From Aurantimonas sp036549475 (lineage in GTDB: Bacteria; Pseudomonadota; Alphaproteobacteria; Rhizobiales; Rhizobiaceae), in NCBI RefSeq assembly GCF_036549475.1, contig NZ_JAZHLI010000007.1, positions 1 through 64,000 of the forward strand: DNA of 64,000 bases, in the 5' to 3' direction. Shown piece by piece: positions 40,434 through 49,035 of the stretch. Position 1 is the first letter of the stretch, and every line of letters begins with the position of its first letter. The position numbers and the translations under genes were made by a program. The notes under the pieces were generated by a model. The model made no database searches, was not told the origin of the DNA, and saw only the letters and a list, made by a program, of their open reading frames with translations.

Positions 40434-40910
40434 ATGGATCTCAAGGGCGAATACCGGCTGCCGGCGCGACGCGAGGCCGTGTGGGCGGCGCTGAACGACA
40501 CCGACGTGCTGCGCGCCTGCATTCCCGGCTGCCAGAGCCTGGAGATGACCGGAGAGAACGAGATGGCGGCGACCGTCGTCACCAAGATCGGCCCGGTGAA
40601 GGCGAAGTTCGAAGGCCAGGTCCGGCTGGAGAATATCGATCCGCCGCAAAGCTACTCGATCGTCGGCGAGGGCAAGGGCGGCATCGCCGGGTTCGCCAAG
40701 GGGGGCGCCGACGTGCATCTGGCCGAAGACGGCGACGAGACGATCCTCACCTACGAGGTGAAGGCGCAGGTCGGCGGCAAGATCGCCCAGCTCGGCGGCC
40801 GGCTCATCGATTCCACTGCCAAGAAGCTGGCCGGGCAGTTCTTCGACTGTTTCGCGGAGAAGGTGTCGGGCGGCGCTAGCAACGCCGAAGGCGAGACCGA
40901 AGCGGTCTGA
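40434..40910 (+). CDS. CoxG-family SRPBCC protein
   Basis: The 158-residue protein has the CoxG pattern: MDLKGEYRLPARREAVWAALNDTDVLRACIPGCQSLE, GPVKAKFEGQVRLENIDPP, and ADVHLAEDGDETILTYEVKAQVGGKIAQLGGRLIDSTAKKL. CoxG-type proteins belong to the START/SRPBCC hydrophobic-ligand fold and anchor or mature CO-dehydrogenase-type molybdenum enzymes, but many occur without one. No coxMSL genes are nearby, so the role here is open. GGAGGA precedes the ATG. Confidence 0.85.
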   Translation: MDLKGEYRLPARREAVWAALNDTDVLRACIPGCQSLEMTGENEMAATVVTKIGPVKAKFEGQVRLENIDPPQSYSIVGEGKGGIAGFAKGGADVHLAEDGDETILTYEVKAQVGGKIAQLGGRLIDSTAKKLAGQFFDCFAEKVSGGASNAEGETEAV

Positions 40911-40991
40911 GGGATCGTCAGGCGCGCATCAGGGCCCCGTACGTCCCGACCGAATGCACAACGGACGCTCTGGATTACATATTCCCGCAGC

Positions 40992-41035
40992 GGCGCAGGA
41001 TGGCGACGCCGGATTCGACCGGTTTCGCCTGCGCC
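40992..41035 (-). terminator. Nested hairpin after lapA-domain gene
   Basis: GGCGCAGG and CCTGCGCC form an 8-bp outer stem, and CCGG pairs with CCGG inside it. It lies 16 bases past the stop of the LapA-domain gene, in a 140-base gap between convergent genes. No T-run follows, so termination is likely but not canonical. Confidence 0.5.
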
Positions 41036-41050
41036 AGCGGAAGGGCCCCT

Positions 41051-41425
41051 TTAGGCAGCGCGGGAGGTAACCAGCGAGGTGGATCCGGACGGACCGGACA
41101 CCCTCGCCCGTTCTTCCTGCAGGTGGCGCAGCTTGGCCTCGCTCTCGCTCGCCTCGCGCCGCAGCCGCTCAACCTCGTATTTGCGCTTCCAGGATTTGCG
41201 CCGGTAATGCGCCTGGGTCATCCAGGTGCCGATGCCGCCCAGGACGACGCCGAGGATCATCGCGCCCAGAAGCAGGATGAACAGCGGAGCCGAGAAGGCC
41301 AGCTGCGGCAACGTCCCGATCGGGTCCAGCGACACCGGGATCGACTGACGATTGGCCACGCAGAAGACGATCAGCACGATCGCGATCGGCACGAGAATGA
41401 TGAAGGACAGGATTTTGGAGATCAT
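41051..41425 (-). CDS. LapA-domain (DUF1049) inner-membrane protein
   Basis: The 124-residue protein has two membrane segments (SFIILVPIAIVLIVFCVANR and APLFILLLGAMILGVVLGGIGTW) joined by a short loop with SIPVSLDPIG, then a basic coiled-coil tail (RRKSWKRKYEVERLRREASESEAKLRHLQEE). This is the LapA layout known from E. coli, where LapA/LapB control lipopolysaccharide synthesis. In rhizobia it also follows ihfB. The start chosen, MISKILSF, fits the first helix; an upstream extension of 28 codons is not supported. Confidence 0.86.
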   Translation of the reverse strand: MISKILSFIILVPIAIVLIVFCVANRQSIPVSLDPIGTLPQLAFSAPLFILLLGAMILGVVLGGIGTWMTQAHYRRKSWKRKYEVERLRREASESEAKLRHLQEERARVSGPSGSTSLVTSRAA

Positions 41426-41675
41426 CAGACTTCGCCCCAGACTTAGTTTCTCGATACGCCGGTTCCTCGGCGTGTCAGCGCTTTGACCGGCCGGAGCCGA
41501 CGCCGGCACCTGAAGATGGGCCGCGACGGGGCCGCGTCAATCATCGGCGCGATTTCACCGCCGCGTCCGCGGCCGGGCTCACGCACAGTATCAAGCTGTC
41601 CACGCCCCGGCTCGCACGCATCGGGCCGGCCTTCGCATATCACCGCCCCCGCGAAAGCTCGGTGGCGGCGCTGCG

Positions 41676-41957
41676 TCAGTCGGCGTTGAGCCGCTCGCGC
41701 AGTTCCTTGCCGGCCTTGAAGAAAGGCACCCATTTCTCCTCGACGGCGACCGCCTCGCCAGTCCGCGGATTACGGCCCGAGCGGGGCGGACGGTGCTTGA
41801 CCGAGAAGGCGCCGAAGCCGCGCAGCTCGACCCGGTTCGATTCGCAGAGCGCCCCGGTGATCTCGTCGAAGATCGCGTTGACGATCGTTTCCACGTCGCG
41901 CTGGTAGAGATGAGGATTGCGCGTGGCGATGGCCTGCACGAGTTCCGACTTGATCAA
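41676..41957 (-). CDS. ihfB: Integration host factor beta subunit (TTG start)
   Basis: The 93-residue protein is a full HU/IHF-fold DNA-bending subunit: IKSELVQAIATRNPHLYQRDVETIVNAIFDEI, the loop VELRGFGAFSVKHRPPRSGRNPRTGEAV with the intercalating proline arm, and VPFFKAGKELRERL. The start must be a TTG, since it codes the position where homologues have their initiator Met and has GGGGAG upstream; no ATG is placed to give a complete fold. IHF assists RpoN-dependent promoters, and rpoN lies 4 kb away. Confidence 0.93.
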   Translation of the reverse strand: MIKSELVQAIATRNPHLYQRDVETIVNAIFDEITGALCESNRVELRGFGAFSVKHRPPRSGRNPRTGEAVAVEEKWVPFFKAGKELRERLNAD

Positions 41958-42054
41958 GCGACTGCTCCCCTGAGCCCATGAAGAAACGGCCGCGACCGCT
42001 TCGCCGCGATCGCAACGGCAAGGCAGAACACGACAATCCAGTTGTTTCCACCAC

Positions 42055-43035
42055 TTAACGCAGTGGCGATGAACCATCGAGAGGCTGCCAGAGCGACACG
42101 AGACCGTCAAGGTGACCGGCCTTGCGAAGGACGGCCGATGCCAGCGATGCCGACCGGGGATCGAGACCCAGAACGTCGTAGAATGCGGCGCGGGCGCCGG
42201 CGAAGATCGACAGGTCGAAGCCGTCATCCTTGGGCTCGCGATCGATGATCCGGATACCACCTTCGATCCCGCGATCCTCCTCGAGCCAGCGGCGAACCTC
42301 GTTCTCGCCGCCGAGCGCGTCCACCAGCCGGTTCTTGAGGCCCTGCTGGCCGCTGAAGATCGAGCCGTCGGCCAGGACCCGGGCTTCGGCCAGGCTCATG
42401 TCGCGCCGCTCGGCGACCAGCGCGACGAACCACTCATAGGTGTCCATGACCAGACGGCTGATCATCTCCTTCGCCGCTTCCGGCGCCGGTGCGAAGGGCG
42501 ACGGCTCGGCCTTGAGCGGCGCGGACTTGATGGCGTTGATCTCGACGCCGACGGTGTCGAGCAACACCGAGGCGTCGACATACTGGAAGATGACGCCGAT
42601 CGAACCGACAATGGAGGTGCGCCGGGCGACAATGTGATCGGCGCCGGACGCAATCATGTAGCCGGCCGATGCCGCCAGGGTGCCGATCTCGGCCGCCACC
42701 GGCTTCACCTCGGCGATGGCGCGTACTGCCTCGTAGATGGACTCGCCGCCCACGGTCGTCCCGCCGGGTGAGTCGATGCGCAGGACGACCGCCTTTACGG
42801 CATCCTCGTCCTTCAGCCGGTCAAGAAGGTCCAGCAGCTTCTGGTCCTCCAGGATCATGCCCTCGATCGAGACGCGGGCGATCTGGTCGCCGGATGTCGC
42901 TGCGCGGTCTGCCGACAGGACATAGGCGCCGACCGCTATGGCGATGGCGACGATCACGATGGCGGCAACCCGCCAGAAGCTCAGCTTGCGGCGCAGCCGG
43001 CGACGGTCGATCAGATCCTCGGCGATCGCGGACAT
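42055..43035 (-). CDS. sppA: Signal peptide peptidase SppA (36K type)
   Basis: SppA is a membrane-bound serine protease that degrades cleaved signal peptides. The 326-residue protein has one membrane anchor (residues 22-42), the VLRIDSPGGTTVGGESIYEAV segment, the nucleophile Ser123 in LAASAGYMIASGA, and a probable general base Lys175 in KSAPLKAEPSPF. This is the short, single-domain type. GGAGAG precedes the ATG. It is followed by ihfB as in rhizobia and diverges from lptC. Confidence 0.93.
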   Translation of the reverse strand: MSAIAEDLIDRRRLRRKLSFWRVAAIVIVAIAIAVGAYVLSADRAATSGDQIARVSIEGMILEDQKLLDLLDRLKDEDAVKAVVLRIDSPGGTTVGGESIYEAVRAIAEVKPVAAEIGTLAASAGYMIASGADHIVARRTSIVGSIGVIFQYVDASVLLDTVGVEINAIKSAPLKAEPSPFAPAPEAAKEMISRLVMDTYEWFVALVAERRDMSLAEARVLADGSIFSGQQGLKNRLVDALGGENEVRRWLEEDRGIEGGIRIIDREPKDDGFDLSIFAGARAAFYDVLGLDPRSASLASAVLRKAGHLDGLVSLWQPLDGSSPLR

Positions 43036-43339
43036 GGGGCTCTCCGTGCATGCGAACACGCAGTCGTCCGCGCCGCGACGGTTACAGCATCACCCCGCAA
43101 TATGGAATCGGTTTTCGGCGCAACACGCGGTTGCTGGCGGAAAGCGTATCGATTGCGGTGACAACCATTCCCATATGATGCTGGCCGAGGCACACGAACA
43201 ATTCACTTTTTACGCGTAGTGTTAACGTCTGTCTGCCGGTCGAACGCAAAAACCCCGTATTGCTGTGCAGGATGCGGGGGCTGCTTTTCACGTGCCGCAG
43301 GGTCTGGCACGGAGCAATGGCACCCAGAGGACGAGATCG
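43036..43339. other. 304-base divergent gap between sppA and lptC
   Basis: The gap must hold promoters for both genes. It contains an inverted repeat listed separately, a GTTAAC site near 43220, and AGAGGA just before lptC. I see no gene in it. Confidence 0.5.
43248..43279 (-). terminator. Terminator-like hairpin pointing toward sppA
   Basis: On the minus strand CCCCGCAT pairs with ATACGGGG (one G-U pair) around an 11-base loop and is followed by five Ts. Its orientation would stop transcription coming from the lptC side from entering sppA, or attenuate an sppA transcript starting upstream of it. Its position in a divergent gap is odd for an ordinary 3' end. Confidence 0.45.
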
Positions 43340-44044
43340 ATGGTAGACAGCAACCATCCCGAGTTGCGCGCGACCAGCGGGGCACATGACCGGTTGCAGC
43401 CGGCGTCGCGCGCGTCGCGCGAGTTCGTTCGCGCGCGACGCCACTCGCGGCTGGTGCGGATCCTCAAGATAGGGTTGCCGGCCCTGGCCGCGCTGATCGT
43501 CGTCGGCGGCATCGCAGTGACCTGGGTGGCGCGCAGCCTGCCGGAGGATTTCTCGGTTGTCGGCACGTCCATCGAGGACGGCCGCATCGTCATGGAAGAC
43601 CCGCGCATGTCCGGTATCGACTCCAACAACCGACCTTATGAACTGATCGCCGAGCGGGCGATCCAGTCTCTGGGCGGCGGGGGCGTCGATCTGGAAAAGA
43701 TTACCGCCAAGATCGCGATCGACGATGACACGACGGCCGATATCTTGGCTGCCGCCGGAAAATACGACCCTACCGCCGAAACCCTGAAGCTTGACGGTGG
43801 CGTGCAGGTCGATACGACCAGTGGCATCACCATCAGCCTGGCCGCCGCGGACATCGACATCGCCAGCGGCGAGATGAAGGGTCGCGGCCCGGTCCGGATC
43901 GAGACACCGAACCAGACGATCGAATCGAGCTCGCTGAATCTTTCGGACGGCGGCGCAGTGATTACCTTTGGCGGGCGGGTCAAGATGCTGCTGCGCCCCG
44001 AACCGCCGTCGCAAGCCCTGCAACAAGCGTCAACCAGCGAGTAA
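43340..44044 (+). CDS. lptC: Lipopolysaccharide export protein LptC
   Basis: LptC is the bitopic inner-membrane part of the LPS transport bridge. The 234-residue protein has a basic N-terminus, one membrane segment (about 42-62, IGLPALAALIVVGGIAVTWVA) and a periplasmic beta-jellyroll domain with repeated strands such as MSGIDSNNRPYELIAERAIQ and LKLDGGVQVDTTSG. AGAGGA precedes the start. It is followed by lptA after three bases. Confidence 0.92.
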   Translation: MVDSNHPELRATSGAHDRLQPASRASREFVRARRHSRLVRILKIGLPALAALIVVGGIAVTWVARSLPEDFSVVGTSIEDGRIVMEDPRMSGIDSNNRPYELIAERAIQSLGGGGVDLEKITAKIAIDDDTTADILAAAGKYDPTAETLKLDGGVQVDTTSGITISLAAADIDIASGEMKGRGPVRIETPNQTIESSSLNLSDGGAVITFGGRVKMLLRPEPPSQALQQASTSE

Positions 44045-44047
44045 CCA

Positions 44048-44659
44048 ATGCGAAGCTTCATCTCCCGCAGCGCCATCATTGCCAGCGCCGCCCTCCTCGC
44101 CGGGCTCGCCGTAGGCTCGCCTGTCGGGGCCCAGCAGACCGAGCCCGGACTCGGGCAGAGCTTTGGCGGCCTGCAGGTCGACGGCGACCAGCCGATCTCG
44201 ATCGAGTCGAACCAGTTGGTCGTGGATGATGCCCAGGCAATCGCGACCTTTACCGGCAATGTCCAGGTCGAGCAGGGAGAAACCGAACTGCGCACCGGTC
44301 GGCTCGTGGTCACCTACAAGAAGGACGAGAGCGCCGACGGCCAGGCGTCCCGCGGGGGCGGCGGCCTGCCGGGCGGTTCGAACCAGATCGAGCGCCTGGA
44401 AGCCAGCGAGAAGGTCTACGTGAAATCGGCCGATCAGGTCGCCACCGCCGACCAGGCTGATTTCGACATGACCAGCCAAGTGGTGGTGATGCGCGGCAAT
44501 GTCGTCCTGACACAGGGCCAGAACGTCGCCGAGGGCTGCCGGCTGACAATACAGATGGATACCGGCCTGGCGCGCCTCGAGAGTTCTTGCGATGGCGTCG
44601 ACACGGGCGGTCGTGTGCGCTTGATGCTGACGCCGGGCGCCGGCCAGGCGACGAATTGA
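44048..44659 (+). CDS. lptA: Lipopolysaccharide transport periplasmic protein LptA
   Basis: LptA forms the periplasmic filament that carries LPS from LptC to LptDE. The 203-residue protein has a signal peptide ending GSPVGAQQ, then the OstA-like fold: PISIESNQLVVDDAQAIATFTGNVQVEQGETELRTGRLVVTY and later VVMRGNVVLTQGQNVAEGCRLTIQMDTG. It lies between lptC and lptB, the standard order. Confidence 0.94.
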   Translation: MRSFISRSAIIASAALLAGLAVGSPVGAQQTEPGLGQSFGGLQVDGDQPISIESNQLVVDDAQAIATFTGNVQVEQGETELRTGRLVVTYKKDESADGQASRGGGGLPGGSNQIERLEASEKVYVKSADQVATADQADFDMTSQVVVMRGNVVLTQGQNVAEGCRLTIQMDTGLARLESSCDGVDTGGRVRLMLTPGAGQATN

Positions 44660-44694
44660 GACGCGCCTTGAAACGCCAGCCCGCAGAATCCTTG

Positions 44695-45513
44695 ATGTCA
44701 GCGTCGCAAGCGGGCCTGGAGCCCGCCGCGCCGGCGTACGACCCGCACGATGGCCTGGACGGGCGCGAAGGTCTCTTGCCGGACGAGGCGGAAGGAACGC
44801 TGGCGGCTGCCGGCCTGACCAAGACCTATCGCGGCCGCCGCGTCGTCGACGATGTGGGACTCATGGTCCGACGCGGCGAAGCGGTCGGCCTGCTCGGCCC
44901 CAACGGCGCCGGCAAGACGACCTGCTTCTACATGATCACAGGCCTCGTCCCCGTCGATGCCGGCCGCATCATGCTCGACGGCCACGACATCACGGCGGTG
45001 CCGATGTATCGGCGCTCGCGCCTCGGCATCGGCTATCTTCCCCAGGAAGCGTCGATCTTCCGTGGCCTGTCGGTGGAGGACAACATCCGCGCCGTGCTGG
45101 AGGTCGTGGAACCCGATCGCGACGTGCGCGAGGCAGAGCTGACGGCGCTGCTCGGCGAATTCCACATCGACCACCTGCGCAAGCAGGCCTCGACATCGCT
45201 GTCGGGCGGCGAGCGGCGGCGCTGCGAGATTGCCCGTGCCCTCGCTTCCAAGCCGACCTTCATGCTGCTGGACGAGCCCTTCGCCGGCGTCGATCCGATC
45301 GCCGTCTCCGACATTCAGGAACTGGTGCGGCATCTGACCAAGCGCGGCATCGGCGTCCTCGTCACTGACCACAATGTCCGCGAGACGCTGGGTCTGATCG
45401 ACCGCGCCTACATCATGCATGCCGGCGCGGTGCTGACCCACGGCAAGCCGCAGGAGATCGTCGATAATCCCGACGTGCGGCGATTCTATCTCGGCGACGA
45501 ATTCAGCTTCTAG
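44695..45513 (+). CDS. lptB: LPS export ABC transporter ATP-binding protein LptB
   Basis: LptB powers LPS extraction with LptF and LptG. The 272-residue protein has Walker A GPNGAGKTT, Q-loop LPQEASIFRGL, the signature LSGGERRR, Walker B FMLLDEPFAGVDP and the H-loop TDHNVRET. About 38 residues (SASQAGLEPAAPAYDPHDG...) precede the ABC core, longer than in E. coli. The start is uncertain because no strong Shine-Dalgarno sequence is seen; in-frame TTG codons lie just upstream. It follows lptA by 35 bases and precedes rpoN, as in most proteobacteria. Confidence 0.94.
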   Translation: MSASQAGLEPAAPAYDPHDGLDGREGLLPDEAEGTLAAAGLTKTYRGRRVVDDVGLMVRRGEAVGLLGPNGAGKTTCFYMITGLVPVDAGRIMLDGHDITAVPMYRRSRLGIGYLPQEASIFRGLSVEDNIRAVLEVVEPDRDVREAELTALLGEFHIDHLRKQASTSLSGGERRRCEIARALASKPTFMLLDEPFAGVDPIAVSDIQELVRHLTKRGIGVLVTDHNVRETLGLIDRAYIMHAGAVLTHGKPQEIVDNPDVRRFYLGDEFSF

Positions 45514-45792
45514 AAACCGTCGCCCAAATCATGCGCAGCCGGAAGGCGGGCCACGCGCCCTGCGGCCGCGGATCGACTGCCACGCCACCGCAGCCGCAGG
45601 GCAGCGCGCCGAGAACGGCCTCGGCAGTCTCTTGCCCCGATCGAACTCACATTGACAACGAATGTGGCAAACCGCTTTGATGGCCGGGAAAGGACGGCGG
45701 CATCCCGCGGTTCTGATCGGAATGATAACCGTTCCCGTCAACAGACCCGTCCCGGGTCGGCAGGCCCGTCCTGGGGGAGTGTCTCGGCGTCC

Positions 45793-47292
45793 ATGGCTCT
45801 TTCCGCCAAACTGCAGATGCGGCAATCGCAATCGCTGGTGATGACGCCCCAGCTGCTGCAATCCATTCGACTCCTGCAGTACAGCAATGTCGAACTGGCG
45901 GCCTATGTCGCCGGAGAGGTGGAGCGCAATCCGCTGCTCGCCGCAGGCGCGGCCGAGCCTGCCGGCGATTCGGCGGTCCCAGCCGATATGCCCGTGCCGA
46001 TGGCTTCGCATGACGAGGCGGCTGCCGGGACGCCGATTACAGGTTCGGAGAACGACAGCGCCACCTTCGAGAGCGGCTTTGCAGGGCGCGAGGAGGCCGT
46101 CGACCGGCCCGAGCGTGCAGACATTGGCCGGCGCGGCGAAGGCCGCATCATGGCCTCCGAGCATGATTTCAGCGTCGAGGATCTGGCCGAACGGCAGCCA
46201 TCGCTCAACGCCCACGCCCGGTCGGAAGTGCGCGATGCGCTGTCGGCCGGTCCCGCCCGGAAGATCGGAGAGGCCATGGTCGAGCATCTCGACGAAAGCG
46301 GCTATCTGCGGCTGTCCTGCGACCAGCTTGCCGCAGATCTGGGCGTCACGGTCGAAGACATCGAGCCGGTGCTGGCAACCATCCAGAGCGAGGCGACACC
46401 GGCCGGCCTGTTCGCCCGCGATCTCGCCGAATGCCTCGCCATCCAGCTTCGCCGCCGCAACCGCTTCGACCCCGTCATCGCTGCGGTGATCGGCAATCTC
46501 GACCTTCTCGCACGGCGCGACTTCGCGGCGCTTCGACGGCTGACCGGCGAGGACGAACCCGGACTGATGGATATCCTGGCCGAGATCCGGGGACTCGACC
46601 CCAAGCCCGGTCATGCCTTCGATCATGAGGGTTTCGAGGCCATCGTCCCCGACGTCATCGTGACCGAGGCGCAGGACGGCGGCTGGCAGGTCGAGCTCAA
46701 TCCCGAGGCCCTGCCCCGCGTCCTGGTCGACAATGACTATCTGCGCACCGTGCGCAGCGGCGGCTTGTCCGACGATGACCGCGTGTTCATCGGCGAATGC
46801 CAGCAATCGGCAAATTGGCTGGTGCGCTCGCTGGACCAGCGGGCAAAGACCATCGTCAAGGTCGCCAGCGAGATCGTGCGGCGGCAGGACGGCTTCCTGA
46901 CCAAGGGCATCGGCGGGCTGAAACCGATGACGCTGACGTGCGTCGCCGAAGCGATCGGCATGCACGAATCCACCGTCAGCCGGGTGACCGCGACCAAGTT
47001 CATCGCAACGCCCCGCGGGACCTTTGAAATGCGGTTCTTCTTCACGGTGGCGATCGCCTCGGCAAATGGCGGCGATGCCCATTCGGCCGAGAGCGTGAAA
47101 TACCGGATCAAGCTGCTGATCGATGGGGAAAGCCAGGGCAAGGTGATGTCTGACGACGACATCGCCGCCATATTGAAGAAGGAAGGAGTCGATCTGGCCA
47201 GGCGCACCGTGGCGAAATATCGCGAGGCGCTCGGCATTCCCTCCTCAATCCAGCGCCGGCGCGAGATGAACGCGCGGCGGCTGGCCTCCTGA
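45793..47292 (+). CDS. rpoN: RNA polymerase sigma-54 factor RpoN
   Basis: RpoN directs polymerase to -24/-12 promoters that need enhancer-binding activators. The 499-residue protein has the N-terminal glutamine-rich activator region (LQMRQSQSLVMTPQLLQSIRLLQ), an acidic linker, the core-binding domain (LNAHARSEVRDAL onward), the helix-turn-helix EAIGMHESTVSRVTATKFIATP, and the RpoN box ARRTVAKYRE. The start is the ATG matching the family N-terminus; 47 upstream in-frame codons from a TTG are not conserved. The 279-base gap after lptB shows no gene. Confidence 0.96.
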   Translation: MALSAKLQMRQSQSLVMTPQLLQSIRLLQYSNVELAAYVAGEVERNPLLAAGAAEPAGDSAVPADMPVPMASHDEAAAGTPITGSENDSATFESGFAGREEAVDRPERADIGRRGEGRIMASEHDFSVEDLAERQPSLNAHARSEVRDALSAGPARKIGEAMVEHLDESGYLRLSCDQLAADLGVTVEDIEPVLATIQSEATPAGLFARDLAECLAIQLRRRNRFDPVIAAVIGNLDLLARRDFAALRRLTGEDEPGLMDILAEIRGLDPKPGHAFDHEGFEAIVPDVIVTEAQDGGWQVELNPEALPRVLVDNDYLRTVRSGGLSDDDRVFIGECQQSANWLVRSLDQRAKTIVKVASEIVRRQDGFLTKGIGGLKPMTLTCVAEAIGMHESTVSRVTATKFIATPRGTFEMRFFFTVAIASANGGDAHSAESVKYRIKLLIDGESQGKVMSDDDIAAILKKEGVDLARRTVAKYREALGIPSSIQRRREMNARRLAS

Positions 47293-47369
47293 TGGCGGAC
47301 TCCGCCCCGACGCCGCGCTGGGACCGCGGCGGGTTGCGGACCCCTTTCCCGGACGCGGGGCCGGCCGCG

Positions 47370-47398
47370 TTGACACTCCGGGCGATCCTCCCTAGAAG
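47370..47398 (+). promoter_or_regulatory. Sigma-70-type promoter for hpf-ptsN
   Basis: TTGACA and TAGAAG are separated by 17 bases. The -35 is perfect and the -10 matches TATAAT at four positions. It lies 145 bases before hpf and would let hpf and ptsN be expressed apart from rpoN. Confidence 0.5.
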
Positions 47399-47426
47399 GC
47401 GCCACTTCTTGAGCCTGGAGGGCGCA

Positions 47427-47546
47427 ATGTCCGATCATGCCGCGATTGCGATGATCGGACGGCATCCAACTCCGGCCCGGCGCGTTCCTGTCGACCGGTT
47501 CACGATGCCGGGTCAACTGTCACCGCAAGGGAGCTTCCAGCCATGA
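47427..47546 (+). CDS. Possible 39-residue upstream reading frame coupled to hpf
   Basis: An ATG with GGAGGG four bases upstream opens a 39-codon frame whose TGA overlaps the hpf ATG (ATGA). It lies in the leader expected from the promoter at 47370. The same frame is open back to an ATG touching the rpoN stop (47292). The peptide (MSDHAAIAMIGRHPTPARRV...) matches nothing I know. It could be a leader controlling hpf translation, or chance. Confidence 0.3.
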   Translation: MSDHAAIAMIGRHPTPARRVPVDRFTMPGQLSPQGSFQP

Positions 47547-48118
47547 GTCTTCGTATCTCGGGTAAGCACATGGACATCGGCGACTCGTTCCGTACGCGGA
47601 TCAGCGATCGTCTGGGCGAAGCGGTCGACAAATATTTCGACGGAAACTTTTCCGGTACGGTCGTCGTGTCGAAGAACGGCTCCCGTTTCTCGACCGATTG
47701 CGTCGTGCATCTCGATACCGGTGTCGTGTTCCAGGCTGCGGGCCAGGCTCACGAACCGGAGGTCAGCTTTGCCGAGGCGGCCGAGCGGATCGAGAAGCGG
47801 CTGCGTCGCTACAAGCGCCGGCTGAAGGATCACAAGGCCTCATCGACCGAGCATCGCGACATGACCTATTCGGTCATGGCGGCGATCCCGGAAGAGGACG
47901 AAGAGCTTCCCGAGGATTTCTCCCCGGCGATCATCGCCGAGACCACGCTGAAGGTTGGCACGCTTTCGGTTGCCGGTGCTGTCATGGAACTCGATCGTCA
48001 GGACGGTCCGGTGGTGGTGTTCCGCAATGCCAAGTCGGGCGATCTGAACATCGTCTTTCGGCGGCCGGACGGCAATTACGGCTGGGTCGACCCGTCGACC
48101 TACGCCGAGCGAGCGTGA
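47543..48118 (+). CDS. hpf: Ribosome hibernation promoting factor, long form
   Basis: The 191-residue protein is a long HPF: an N-terminal S30AE/YfiA ribosome-binding domain (MSLRISGKHMDIGDSFRTRISDRLGEAVDKYF) and a C-terminal dimerisation domain (VVFRNAKSGDLNIVFRRPDGNYGWVDP), joined by an acidic linker. Long HPF pairs 70S ribosomes into 100S dimers in stationary phase. AAGGGAG precedes the ATG. The gene lies between rpoN and ptsN, as in many proteobacteria. Confidence 0.95.
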   Translation: MSLRISGKHMDIGDSFRTRISDRLGEAVDKYFDGNFSGTVVVSKNGSRFSTDCVVHLDTGVVFQAAGQAHEPEVSFAEAAERIEKRLRRYKRRLKDHKASSTEHRDMTYSVMAAIPEEDEELPEDFSPAIIAETTLKVGTLSVAGAVMELDRQDGPVVVFRNAKSGDLNIVFRRPDGNYGWVDPSTYAERA

Positions 48119-48177
48119 GCGCCACACAAGGTTTGGGGCTCACACTGACGCGCTCCGCAGGATAAGGCATCGCAGCG

Positions 48178-48642
48178 ATGGACTTCGAAACGCTCATCGA
48201 ACCGGCGGCGATTCTGCCCGGCTTGCGGGCCAACTCCAAGAAGCAGGTGCTTCAGGAGTTGGCCGAAAAGGCTGCGGAGATCACCGGACTCACCGAGCGT
48301 GAGATCTTCGAGACGATCCTGCAGCGCGAGAAGCTCGGCTCGACGGGCGTCGGCAACGGCATCGCGATCCCGCATGGAAAGCTGCCGTCGCTCGACCGGA
48401 TCGTGGGCGTCTTCGCGCGCCTCAGCCGCCCCGTCGAGTTTGATGCCCTGGACGACCAGCCGGTGGACCTCGTCTTCCTCCTGCTCGCGCCCGAGGGTTC
48501 GGGTGCCGACCATCTGAAGGCCCTGTCGAAGGTCGCGCGGCTGCTGCGCAACCCGGAGACGGTGGCCAATATCCGCGGCTCGCGCGACGCCGGTTCGATC
48601 TATTCGCTGATGACCACCGCGGCCACGCAGAACGCCGCCTGA
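48178..48642 (+). CDS. ptsN: PTS IIA-like nitrogen regulatory protein PtsN (EIIA-Ntr)
   Basis: PtsN is the output protein of the nitrogen PTS; it is phosphorylated via EI-Ntr and an HPr and regulates potassium uptake and other targets. The 154-residue protein has the PTS EIIA type-2 fold and the phosphorylated His66 in GIAIPHGKLP. Its location after hpf fits. The PTS genes at 57-58.5 kb supply HprK, HPr and a second EIIA; the EI-Ntr gene is not in this window. Confidence 0.95.
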   Translation: MDFETLIEPAAILPGLRANSKKQVLQELAEKAAEITGLTEREIFETILQREKLGSTGVGNGIAIPHGKLPSLDRIVGVFARLSRPVEFDALDDQPVDLVFLLLAPEGSGADHLKALSKVARLLRNPETVANIRGSRDAGSIYSLMTTAATQNAA

Positions 48643-48683
48643 TCACCCCGATCAGGGGCTGTCACGACCGGTGCGGTCAACGT

Positions 48684-48719
48684 AAAAAGGCGGGCCTGCC
48701 CAAGCAGTCCCGCCTTTTT
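48684..48719. terminator. Bidirectional rho-independent terminator
   Basis: AAAAAGGCGGG and CCCGCCTTTTT form a perfect 11-bp stem with a 14-base loop between the convergent ptsN and DUF1150 genes. The symmetrical A and T runs let it work on both strands. Confidence 0.9.
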
Positions 48720-48742
48720 CATGTCCGATTGTCGGCTGGCCG

Positions 48743-48997
48743 TCAGTGGGTGCTGACGGTCTGCAACTCGTTCTCGTCGGCGCTGGCCAGGATGCTGCCG
48801 CGGTCGTCGGAAACCGCCAGGGGCGTGCCGTCGGCGGAGAACAGCGCCCACAGATTGAGACCCGGCTGGATCGACTTCGCCGCCGGGAAGCGCGCGCGCA
48901 TGTCGTCGGAGGACATGCGGCGCAGATAGGCGAGATGCCCCTCGCCGATGGCAGCGAGATCCGTTTCGGTCATGGTCGACGCGATTTCATGGGTCAT
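48743..48997 (-). CDS. DUF1150 family protein
   Basis: The 84-residue protein carries the DUF1150 pattern: LAAIGEGHLAYLRRMSSDDMRARFP and LNLWALFSADGTPLAVSDDRGSILASADENELQTVSTH. The family is confined to alphaproteobacteria and commonly follows a small heat-shock gene, as here. AAGGAG precedes the ATG. Its function is unknown; a role with Hsp20 is inference from linkage only. Confidence 0.86.
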   Translation of the reverse strand: MTHEIASTMTETDLAAIGEGHLAYLRRMSSDDMRARFPAAKSIQPGLNLWALFSADGTPLAVSDDRGSILASADENELQTVSTH

Positions 48998-49035
48998 AGG
49001 ACGTCTCCTTTCTAGGCAAACGTAGGCAGTTCGGG

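Noticed and set aside
40434..40910. Carbon monoxide dehydrogenase locus
   Set aside because: Only a CoxG-like protein is present; no large, medium or small subunit genes are near, and CoxG-type proteins are often found alone.
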